From Anaerolineaceae bacterium (lineage in GTDB: Bacteria; Chloroflexota; Anaerolineae; Anaerolineales; Anaerolineaceae), in the NCBI GenBank assembly GCA_028699715.1, contig JAQVUC010000090.1, positions 1-5,565 on the forward strand: DNA of 5,565 nucleotides. Reading direction: 5' to 3'. Made by a program: the position numbers and the translations under genes. The notes beneath the pieces were generated by a model that saw only the letters and a program-made list of their open reading frames with translations, did no database searches and was not told the DNA's origin. Positions 1-5,327 of this stretch are shown one piece after another (positions within the stretch are counted from its first letter, which is position 1; each line of letters opens with the position of its first letter).

Positions 1-644
1 TTTTTGACCTGCGGCCCGGGAGAACGCTGAAAAAAACGGAGATATCTTCGCGCGTCCATACTGACAGGCCAGGCACCGGGGTCGCCAGTATGCGAGCGCG
101 GGCAGACCACGCCGCCCAATTTAGCCGAAAAATACTGGTCTTCCGCTTGAATTTCTTCCCCGCAGACCACACACTGCCGCAGCTGAGGGCGAAAGCCGAG
201 AATATCCATCAGATGAACTTCATAATAATGCACCGCCAGACCCGGGGCAATTCCATTTTCCAGCCGCGCCAGGGTTTCAAGCACCAGATTGTAGAGCAGT
301 CGGTTTTCCCCTTCTTCATAGGTGAAGCGATCCAGCAGCTCCAAAACATAAGCTGCCTGTGCGGTCAATTTCAGATCTTCACGAATATTTTGAAAGTTCC
401 TCATGGTCTCAGCCTGGGTGACCACGTCCCAGGTCCGTCCCTTTGCCAACTGCAAAGTCACCTGGGTGAAAGGTTCAAGATGTCCGGCTTTGCGGCTTTT
501 TGGTTTGCGCACTCCTTTGGCGATGGCCTGGATCTTCCCTTTTTCCAGAGTGTAAAGGCATAAAATCCGGTCCGCCTCACCAAATTCACGGTGCTTGATC
601 ACTATCGCCTGAGCGCGATAGGACCTCGATTCTCCTGCAGCCAT
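1..644 (-). CDS. recO: DNA repair protein RecO, 3'-truncated by window edge
   Basis: RecO acts in the cytoplasm in the RecFOR pathway: it binds and anneals single-stranded DNA and helps load RecA onto SSB-coated gaps. Translation from the ATG at 644 gives 214 residues before the window ends; the usual length is about 240-260, so roughly the last 30-45 residues are missing. Residues 8-75 match the N-terminal OB-fold (SYRAQAIVIKHREFGEADRI, then KGVRKPKSRKAGHLEPFT). A helical region follows, with a zinc-finger segment containing C158 and C161 (CVVCG) and C181 with H185 (CPRSH). Residues 187-207 resemble the usual stretch after the finger. The start lies 16 nt after the cdd stop, with only a weak purine-rich ribosome site (AAAGAAAAG), which suggests coupling to cdd. 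The second zinc pair is CxxxH rather than the common CxxC. The family call is firm; the ligand assignment is inference. Confidence 0.94.
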   Translation of the reverse strand, partial: MAAGESRSYRAQAIVIKHREFGEADRILCLYTLEKGKIQAIAKGVRKPKSRKAGHLEPFTQVTLQLAKGRTWDVVTQAETMRNFQNIREDLKLTAQAAYVLELLDRFTYEEGENRLLYNLVLETLARLENGIAPGLAVHYYEVHLMDILGFRPQLRQCVVCGEEIQAEDQYFSAKLGGVVCPRSHTGDPGAWPVSMDARRYLRFFQRSPGPQVK

Positions 645-660
645 TGTTAGTGTCTTTTCT

Positions 661-1071
661 TTAGATCAAATCTTCAGGACCAAATGAATAAGGCAGCATG
701 CCCTCCAGAGTTGACTCCAGGACAATGTCACCCTCTTCGTCAACCAGGATGATAGGCATATCCGGTGCTCCAAATTCCCGCATCACCTGCCGGCAGCTGC
801 CACAGGGAGAACCCCCATTTTTTGTCGCCACAACTACCGCAAGGATTTTCTTGTTGGCTTCCGAAATGGCGTGAAAAATTGCCACTCGTTCCGCGCAAAG
901 GCCGGAGGGATAGGCGGAATTTTCGATATTCGCGCCGCCGTAAATCTGCATATCATCCGCCAGTACTGCCGCTCCAACGGCATAGTTGGAATAGGGAGCA
1001 TAGGCGCGTTTTTGGTAGAGCAGCGCCTGGTCAATCAAGGCTTGTTTGATCTCATCCGTTAGCATCGTCAT
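661..1071 (-). CDS. cdd: Cytidine deaminase
   Basis: Zinc-dependent deamination of cytidine and deoxycytidine to uridine and deoxyuridine, in cytoplasmic pyrimidine salvage. The 136-residue length is typical of the small homotetrameric class. The active site is complete: NIENSAYPSGLCAERVA carries the zinc ligand C59 and proton shuttle E61, and PCGSCRQ carries zinc ligands C90 and C93. N48 and E50 in the NxE motif are the expected ribose contacts. The YAPYSNYAVGAAV stretch (residues 24-36) and the LPYSFGPEDL end are also family hallmarks. The ATG at 1071 is chosen over the ATG six bases further on because a GGAG ribosome site lies 7 nt upstream of it. The gene overlaps the end of the CorC-like gene by 20 nt and is followed by recO after 16 nt, so it sits inside an operon. 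In many bacteria era lies between cdd and recO; here it does not. Confidence 0.97.
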   Translation of the reverse strand: MTMLTDEIKQALIDQALLYQKRAYAPYSNYAVGAAVLADDMQIYGGANIENSAYPSGLCAERVAIFHAISEANKKILAVVVATKNGGSPCGSCRQVMREFGAPDMPIILVDEEGDIVLESTLEGMLPYSFGPEDLI

Positions 1072-2335
1072 TTTCAGTCTCCGTCACTGAATCTTCCTGT
1101 TTTTGAATTTTCGCGACCTTTACAGTCAAGATCCGCCTGGCAACAACTTCTTCCACGGTAAATTGGAATTTTTCGTTTAGGACTGTCTCGCCTGGTTGAG
1201 GCACCCGGCCCAGCTGACCGTAGATATATCCGCCCAGAGTATCCGCGTATTCATCGGAGAGATCAGAGCCAGTGATTTCATTGAACTCATCGATGGTGGC
1301 GCGTCCTTGAATGATGTAAGCGCCATCGGGCAGTTCTCTGAAGAGTTCTACTTCACCTTTGTCGTATTCATCACGGATCTCGCCAACGATTTCCTCAACG
1401 ATATCTTCGAGCGTTACAACGCCGGCAACGCCGCCGTATTCGTCCACCACCAGGGCCATGTGCACACCGCGGGACTGCATCTCTGTCAACAGCTCGTCAA
1501 CCTTTTTAGCTTCAGGCACAAAGTAGGCCGGACGGATCAATGAGCGTTGTTTGGCAATGCTATCATCGCCATCAACCACAGCCAACAAATCCTTGGCATA
1601 TAAAAGTCCGATGATATTGTCGATGCTGTCGTCATAAACAGGCACCCGGGAGTGACCCGCGTTGATAAATTCCTGGCGGGCATCGCGAATGGTGGTGTTC
1701 ACGTCTAAAGCCAACACGTCCATACGAGGAACCATGATCTCTTTAGCCATGGTCTCACTGAATTGGAAGATGGAGTAAATCATCTTCCGTTCACCTTCAT
1801 CCAGGGTGCTTTCTGGTTGTTCCTGTTCCACCCAATCGCGCAAGTTTTCATCCGTGACGGATAGGGTCACCTTTTCAGCGTGTTCGCCCAATAAGGCCAT
1901 CATCATTTTGGTAACCGGAGAAACCAGGAAAGTTATGATATTGGCTACGCCTGTCCAACTGAGAGCCGCGTTCTCCGGGTCTCCCAACATTTTTCTTTCC
2001 ATCAAAAATTCGATAGCAGTGACTAAAACCATTACCAAGAGCAGGATCAACAAGATCAGCCAAACATTTGTTATCCCAGCAAAGCGGCTCAAGAGTAAGA
2101 CGGTCGCTCCGGCCAGTAAAAAGTGAGACATGACCAAACCTAAACGCAGCGCTGTACGCAGACCTTGCTTCTCCAGCAGAGCGATAGATTTGTCGACTTT
2201 GATTTGTTGTTCGATGCGGAGAGCTAAAAGCCAGGGCAAACGAACGTGAGAAAACGCCGATTTGGCGGCTGAGGTGAGCAGGCATAAGACAAAAAAGAGC
2301 AGCCATAACACTCCCAGCGTGATGAGTTCTGTCAC
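1052..2335 (-). CDS. CBS-pair HlyC/CorC-family membrane protein with divergent DUF21 domain
   Basis: A 427-residue protein of the CNNM/CorC (TlyC, 'hemolysin C-like') family, members of which are linked to Mg2+/Co2+ export or resistance in the inner membrane. Hydrophobic segments lie at about residues 4-20, 65-85, 91-111 and 128-149 (DUF21 region). A CBS pair follows at about 195-255 and 265-320, with IMVPRMDVLAL, GHSRVPVYDDSIDNIIGLLY and VVDEYGGVAGVVTLEDIVEE, the last very typical. A C-terminal CorC_HlyC domain spans about 335-410, and the acidic tail is probably disordered. The start is taken as GTG at 2335: a GAAAGGA ribosome site is 5 nt upstream and the start is 1 nt after the glmU stop. 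An ATG at 2398 would add 21 residues inside glmU without a ribosome site. The membrane domain does not show the usual SxSE, NN and GExxPK motifs, so metal transport is uncertain. The family is firm, the function is not. Confidence 0.9.
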   Translation of the reverse strand: MTELITLGVLWLLFFVLCLLTSAAKSAFSHVRLPWLLALRIEQQIKVDKSIALLEKQGLRTALRLGLVMSHFLLAGATVLLLSRFAGITNVWLILLILLLVMVLVTAIEFLMERKMLGDPENAALSWTGVANIITFLVSPVTKMMMALLGEHAEKVTLSVTDENLRDWVEQEQPESTLDEGERKMIYSIFQFSETMAKEIMVPRMDVLALDVNTTIRDARQEFINAGHSRVPVYDDSIDNIIGLLYAKDLLAVVDGDDSIAKQRSLIRPAYFVPEAKKVDELLTEMQSRGVHMALVVDEYGGVAGVVTLEDIVEEIVGEIRDEYDKGEVELFRELPDGAYIIQGRATIDEFNEITGSDLSDEYADTLGGYIYGQLGRVPQPGETVLNEKFQFTVEEVVARRILTVKVAKIQKQEDSVTETENDDANG

Positions 2336-2336
2336 A

Positions 2337-3692
2337 TTAATCCTTTCTTTCCTTGGGACGGGCAGGGACGCCAAAAACGAGGGAGTTATCCGGTACATCG
2401 TGGGTTACCACAGAACCAGCCCCTGTTTTTGAATTCTTGCCAATTTTTAGCGGAGCCACCAACATGGTGTCGCTGCCGATAAAGGTTTCGTCGCCGATTT
2501 CCGTCGGGTGTTTCATTTTGCCATCATAATTGCAGGTGATGGTTCCCGCTCCAATATTGACATCTTTGCCAATTTTGGCATTGCCAATGTAAGAGAAATG
2601 ACCCATTTTTGTATGTTCGCCCAGGGTGGAGTCCTTGACTTCACCAAAATTGCCCAGGTGAACGTAGTCCATCAAGACCGCGCCCTTGCGCAGATGGCAG
2701 AAAGGCCCCATGCTGACAAAATTGCCAAGCACGGCTTTTTCCGCCAAACTATAGGTGATCTGGCAGTCATTGCCAACTTTTGTGTCCACCAGGGTCGTGT
2801 CGGGACCGATTTGGCAGTTCTCGCCAACGCTGGTCAGGCCGCGCAGGTGCGTGTTAGCCAGGATGACGGTATCCGCGCCAATGGTCACATTGGTTTCAAC
2901 CGTGCAGCTGTCGGGGTCCTGAAAGGTGACGCCATCCAGCATCCATTGGTGGATGACCCTTTTTCGCAGCGCGACTTCACAATCGGCCAGGTCGACCCGG
3001 GTGTTGATGCCCAGACCTTCAGCTGGGTCTTCCAACACGAAAGAGTCCATTTTGCGCCCTTGTTGGACGGCCATTTTAATCAAATCGGTCAGGTAATATT
3101 CGCCCTTGGGAGAAGTTTGGATTTTTGCCAGGTTTTCCCACAGCCAGTCTGACTGAAAACAGTAAACTGAGACGTTGTATTCTCTGATTTTGAGCTGCTC
3201 CGGGGTGGCATCTGCCTCTTCAACAATTGAGGTGACCTTGCCATCCGCGTCACGCAGCACGCGCCCAAACCCACGCGGAACATCGCCCACCACACTTGAC
3301 ATGGTGAGAGTATTACCAGACTCCTGGTGAAACTTCAGGATGGAGGCGATTGTTTCTTTGCGGAGCATGGGCATATCAGCATAGGTAACAAGCACCAGCT
3401 CAGATTTGCCCTTCAGCATCGGTTCAGCCATCATCACGGCATGTCCGGTCCCCAACTGCTCGGCTTGCAGAGCAAACTGGACTTTATCAACGTAAGTATC
3501 AAGCAGAGCTTTTTGAACCGCTTCGCTACCGTGCCCAACTACGACGACCGGAGGCTCGTCAACCAGATCGATCACAGCATCAAGGGAGTGCAAAACGATG
3601 GGTTTTCCCAGGATTGGGTGAAGCATTTTGGGCGTGCGGGATTTCATGCGCGTGCCCATGCCAGCGGCTAAAAGGATTGATGCGATTGTCAT
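2337..3692 (-). CDS. glmU: Bifunctional N-acetylglucosamine-1-phosphate uridyltransferase / glucosamine-1-phosphate acetyltransferase
   Basis: Makes UDP-GlcNAc in the cytoplasm for peptidoglycan and other glycans: the C-terminal domain acetylates GlcN-1-P with acetyl-CoA, and the N-terminal domain then adds UMP from UTP. The length, 451 residues, is close to the usual ~455. The nucleotidyltransferase domain (about 1-232) shows LLAAGMGTRM, PKMLHPILGKP, QAEQLGTGHA, YADMP (D106, metal-binding position) and GLGINTR (N230). The left-handed beta-helix (about 255-445) shows repeated hexapeptides. It keeps the acetyltransferase residues with a +2 offset from E. coli numbering: R335, K353, catalytic H365, Y368, N379, N388, Y389, K394 and S407. 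YADMP replaces the more common YGDVP, and the tail ends soon after GVPARP. The start ATG has GGAG 6 nt upstream. The gene follows tRNA-Gln by 105 nt and heads a tight four-gene run. Confidence 0.97.
   Translation of the reverse strand: MTIASILLAAGMGTRMKSRTPKMLHPILGKPIVLHSLDAVIDLVDEPPVVVVGHGSEAVQKALLDTYVDKVQFALQAEQLGTGHAVMMAEPMLKGKSELVLVTYADMPMLRKETIASILKFHQESGNTLTMSSVVGDVPRGFGRVLRDADGKVTSIVEEADATPEQLKIREYNVSVYCFQSDWLWENLAKIQTSPKGEYYLTDLIKMAVQQGRKMDSFVLEDPAEGLGINTRVDLADCEVALRKRVIHQWMLDGVTFQDPDSCTVETNVTIGADTVILANTHLRGLTSVGENCQIGPDTTLVDTKVGNDCQITYSLAEKAVLGNFVSMGPFCHLRKGAVLMDYVHLGNFGEVKDSTLGEHTKMGHFSYIGNAKIGKDVNIGAGTITCNYDGKMKHPTEIGDETFIGSDTMLVAPLKIGKNSKTGAGSVVTHDVPDNSLVFGVPARPKERKD
2341..2347 (-). 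promoter_or_regulatory. Ribosome binding site fixing the GTG start of the CorC-like gene
   Basis: GAAAGGA on the minus strand, 5 nt before the GTG at 2335. It lies within the last codons of glmU. No comparable site precedes the upstream ATG at 2398, so this site decides the start and suggests translational coupling to glmU. Confidence 0.75.
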
Positions 3693-3797
3693 TGGATTCT
3701 CCAGGGTTTAGACAAGGAAAACAAAGCGAAACAGGACTGTCTCGTCATAGAAAGACATAGATGTGGTTCATCAGATTCGGTATCCACAATAATTCAG
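3693..3797 (-). other. tRNA-Gln to glmU spacer / likely 5' leader of the glmU operon
   Basis: This 105-nt spacer holds the glmU ribosome site but no good -35/-10 pair. There is one weak 6-bp hairpin (3728-3743, one G-U pair, loop of 4) followed by a broken T-rich stretch, which falls short of a convincing terminator. The reading is that the tRNA is released by processing from a longer transcript that continues into glmU. This is inference. Confidence 0.4.
3699..3702 (-). promoter_or_regulatory. Ribosome binding site of glmU
   Basis: GGAG on the minus strand, 6 nt before the ATG at 3692. It supports that start and agrees with LAAGMGTRM beginning at residue 8, as expected for the family. Confidence 0.7.
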
Positions 3798-3868
3798 CCG
3801 GGGCACTTGGAGTCGAACCAAGATCAACGGATTCAAAGTCCGGTGTGCTGCCATTGCACCATGCCCCA
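3798..3868 (-). tRNA. tRNA-Gln (anticodon UUG)
   Basis: The 71-nt cloverleaf folds on the minus strand: acceptor TGGGGCA/TGCCCCG, D stem GTGC/GCAC with GG in its 7-nt loop, anticodon arm CCGGA-CTTTGAA-TCCGT with anticodon TTG, 4-nt variable loop, T arm CTTGG-TTCGACT-CCAAG and discriminator G73. The anticodon reads CAA (and CAG by wobble). CCA is not encoded (the next bases are CTG), so it must be added after transcription. Two oddities: the terminal pair is U1-G72 rather than the U1-A72 usual for bacterial tRNA-Gln, and the top pair of the anticodon stem is a C27/U43 mismatch. The tRNA has its own strong promoter upstream and lies 105 nt before glmU. Confidence 0.96.
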
Positions 3869-3882
3869 AAATAGTAGCCAGT

Positions 3883-3911
3883 ATTTTAGCATAGATTTTT
3901 GTCTCTGCCAA
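3883..3911 (-). promoter_or_regulatory. Sigma-70-type promoter for tRNA-Gln
   Basis: Minus strand -35 box TTGGCA (3911-3906) and -10 box TAAAAT (3888-3883) with a 17-nt spacer. Each box differs from consensus at one position. The expected transcription start is about 6-9 nt upstream of the mature tRNA 5' end at 3868. It probably also supplies transcription for glmU and the genes after it, because no second promoter is evident. Confidence 0.8.
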
Positions 3912-3943
3912 CTCAGGCTATGGGCTAATTGTACATCAGATTC

Positions 3944-3989
3944 GCCCTGAACTGCTAATCAGAGGGATCCCCAGGCAGTGCTTCAGGGC
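3944..3989 (-). repeat. Inverted repeat across the lipoprotein stop codon; possible terminator without a U-tract
   Basis: Perfect 8-bp arms GCCCTGAA (3989-3982) and TTCAGGGC (3951-3944). After a 3-nt bulge the stem continues with CTGC (3978-3975) and GCAG (3955-3952). The 19-nt loop contains the palindrome GGGATCCC. The TGA stop of the lipoprotein gene lies inside the first arm. No T-run follows, so it is not a classic intrinsic terminator; it could still pause polymerase or protect the 3' end. Confidence 0.5.
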
Positions 3990-4927
3990 ATCTCCATCAG
4001 GGGCTTTATAGAGTAGCCATTGCTGGCTTCTGTGATTAAATATTCGATTTCCACTCCGTCAATCTGGCCAAACCCAAAGCTGTCTTCGCCGCTCTCGAGA
4101 GCTTCTCTGACCATGTTTTTAAATTCAAGCGGGAGCTCTGTATCGGAATTGCGGGGGATCACGTAAATATTTGAGATTTCGGCGAATAGGTTGCCAAGGG
4201 GATCAAGTATCGTATATCCTCCCGGAACCTCAAATAAGGTGTATTTTTCGTCGCTAAACACAAAGCTGGCGGCTTCATCAGCCAGGGAGCTTTCCAAACC
4301 TACTCGAAATTCGTACAGGCTGGTGACTTCCAAACTTTGCTGGTTATAGGGTTCAATGTGCGCTTTGCTTGCTAAGGCGGCGTCTGTCAGAGTGGAAATT
4401 TTGGTTACCCGGCCTGTTTTCGAAATCGCGTAGAAAATGCCCTGGTGCTCAAAATTGTCCTGCTCTGCCTCTGCCGCAGAACGATAGGCGGCGATAAGTT
4501 CTTCAGAAACAAGCTGCCCCTGGACGGGACTCACAATATCCATCAGCACTTCAACCACAGGTACAAGCCGGAAAATGCGATAAGAATCCTCCCGCATCCG
4601 TTGATACAGGTAATTGATCCCATTAGCGGTGAATTGCGCTTCCCCATTTGTCAGGGCAAGCAAAAAATTTTCCACTTCGTCCCCGTCAAACAGTTCTTCA
4701 GGTTTGAGGGAGTAAATGAAATCGTCATTAATGATGGCAAAAGCCTCATAAAGTTCAGTTTCAATTTGCTGCCCAGGGTTGATCTGATCTGGTGCATCCA
4801 GTTCAGGAGTTGCAGTCACCAGCTGTCCGGCCCTGGAATCATCCTGGGTTGAACTCGTTTGGGTGCTGATCGAGCAGCCTGCCAGAACGGTAAGAACCAC
4901 GAATATCAATACTAATTTTTTCATCAT
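3983..4927 (-). CDS. Predicted lipoprotein of unknown family
   Basis: A 314-residue protein with a classic lipoprotein signal: MMKK, a hydrophobic run at residues 5-16, and the lipobox LAGC with C18 as the lipidated cysteine. It is therefore predicted to be anchored on the outer face of the cytoplasmic membrane. Residues 19-55 are rich in S, T, Q and D and look like a flexible linker. The remainder (about 56-314) appears to be a soluble acidic domain with no further cysteine and no catalytic motif or domain I recognise. The beta-rich part at about 220-260 (FVFSDEKYTLFEVPGGYTILDPLG) reads like a ligand-binding or structural fold, but this is only an impression. The start at 4927 has AAGG 6 nt upstream. 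The gene stands alone between an upstream terminator and the tRNA promoter. A substrate-binding role for the nearby peptide transporter is not supported. Confidence 0.85.
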   Translation of the reverse strand: MMKKLVLIFVVLTVLAGCSISTQTSSTQDDSRAGQLVTATPELDAPDQINPGQQIETELYEAFAIINDDFIYSLKPEELFDGDEVENFLLALTNGEAQFTANGINYLYQRMREDSYRIFRLVPVVEVLMDIVSPVQGQLVSEELIAAYRSAAEAEQDNFEHQGIFYAISKTGRVTKISTLTDAALASKAHIEPYNQQSLEVTSLYEFRVGLESSLADEAASFVFSDEKYTLFEVPGGYTILDPLGNLFAEISNIYVIPRNSDTELPLEFKNMVREALESGEDSFGFGQIDGVEIEYLITEASNGYSIKPLMEMP

Positions 4928-4950
4928 TACATGCCTTTTTTGTTTTCCTT

Positions 4951-4956
4951 ATTTTA
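4951..4956 (-). promoter_or_regulatory. Possible -10 box of the lipoprotein gene
   Basis: TAAAAT on the minus strand, 24 nt before the ATG at 4927 and downstream of the terminator at 5008-5033, where a promoter is needed. The best -35 at 18-nt spacing (CTGGAA) matches only 3 of 6 consensus bases, so this is a weak call. Confidence 0.3.
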
Positions 4957-5007
4957 CCCGCCCCTGACCAACCATTCCAGTTGCAAAACGAAAAAGCTGG
5001 TGGGGAT

Positions 5008-5033
5008 AAAAAAACCGCTTCGTTGGAAGCGGT
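5008..5033 (-). terminator. Intrinsic terminator after the small membrane protein gene
   Basis: Minus strand stem ACCGCTTC / GAAGCGGT (5033-5026 and 5021-5014) with a 4-nt CAAC loop, running into seven T residues (5014-5008). The stem can extend by one G-U and two A-U pairs. It lies 9 nt past the stop at 5043-5045, so it ends the unit containing the transporter ATPase gene and the small membrane protein gene. The plus-strand side is also T-rich, but no plus-strand gene needs it. Confidence 0.9.
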
Positions 5034-5042
5034 CTTCTGTTT

Positions 5043-5327
5043 TTATCTAAACCAGACTTGCGTCATGAAGAGGATCAACAGCCCCCAAACTCCCGCAAAG
5101 ACAGCCACCACGGCCATTCCAGCTAAAAGAGCATAAAAAGTGTACTGACGGGCTTCTGACTTTGTCATTCTTTCGCCGTACATCTGTGCTCTTTGCGTTC
5201 TTTGCGCTCTTTGATCCAGCCTTTCTTCGGACTTTACTCGTCTGTCATGCCAGGGCATACCGTCAACATCCATGTTGGCGATCACCCTGCCGTCATCTTC
5301 CTCAAATTGCTTTTTCCGAGTTTGCAT
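5043..5327 (-). CDS. Small single-span membrane protein of unknown function
   Basis: A 94-residue protein. The N-terminal part is charged and starts with an acidic [18 protein letters not shown] stretch (residues 9-26). A basic and Gln-rich segment with a QRAQRTQRA repeat follows (39-47). One transmembrane helix lies near the C-terminus (about 63-89), ending in QVWFR. No enzyme motif is visible. By the positive-inside rule the basic N-terminal part is probably cytoplasmic. The ATG at 5327 overlaps the end of the ABC transporter ATPase gene by 26 nt, with AGGA 10 nt upstream. The conserved-looking DDGRVIANM stretch lies before the next Met (residue 19), which favours the first start. Tight coupling suggests expression with the peptide transporter, but no functional link can be shown. 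I do not recognise a named family. Confidence 0.75.
   Translation of the reverse strand: MQTRKKQFEEDDGRVIANMDVDGMPWHDRRVKSEERLDQRAQRTQRAQMYGERMTKSEARQYTFYALLAGMAVVAVFAGVWGLLILFMTQVWFR
5188..5214 (-). repeat. Three 9-bp tandem repeats inside the small membrane protein gene
   Basis: Plus-strand units gctctttgc, gttctttgc and gctctttga, end to end. Units 1 and 2 differ at one base, and units 1 and 3 at one base. In the coding frame they give the tripeptide repeat QRA-QRT-QRA at residues 39-47. The repeat keeps the reading frame, so gain or loss of units would only change linker length. Confidence 0.7.

Larger units (their letters stand above)
3769..3944. repeat. 11-nt direct repeats flanking the tRNA-Gln cassette
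   Basis: CATCAGATTCG occurs at 3769-3779 and again, same orientation, at 3934-3944. Including the bases before them (GTT and GTA), 13 of 14 positions agree. The two copies enclose both the tRNA gene and its promoter, 165 bp apart. The repeat itself is seen directly; any meaning is uncertain. Confidence 0.4.

Noticed and set aside
90..563. 157-codon open frame on the plus strand
   Set aside because: It lies fully opposite recO, whose minus-strand translation is clearly a conserved family; the plus-strand product has no domain-like character.
1875..2306. 143-codon second frame on the minus strand within the CorC-like gene
   Set aside because: Out-of-frame shadow of the real gene; its composition is not protein-like and the CorC-like frame carries the conserved motifs further on.
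2336..2398. Upstream ATG at 2398 for the CorC-like gene
   Set aside because: It would add 21 residues that overlap glmU and has no ribosome site, whereas GTG at 2335 has GAAAGGA 5 nt upstream and starts just before the first membrane helix.
2508..3152. 214-codon open frame on the plus strand
   Set aside because: It is antisense to the glmU hexapeptide region; the repeating coding pattern of the beta-helix keeps the opposite frame open. No ribosome site or recognisable product.
3728..3743. Possible terminator after tRNA-Gln
   Set aside because: Only six pairs, one of them G-U, and the following stretch is an interrupted T-rich run, too weak to call.
3798..3868. tRNA gene as an integration (att) site
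   Set aside because: No integrase, phage or transposase gene and no repeat of the tRNA 3' end is visible in the window.
3964..3971. 8-bp palindrome GGGATCCC
   Set aside because: It lies in the loop of a larger inverted repeat and on its own is short enough to occur by chance.
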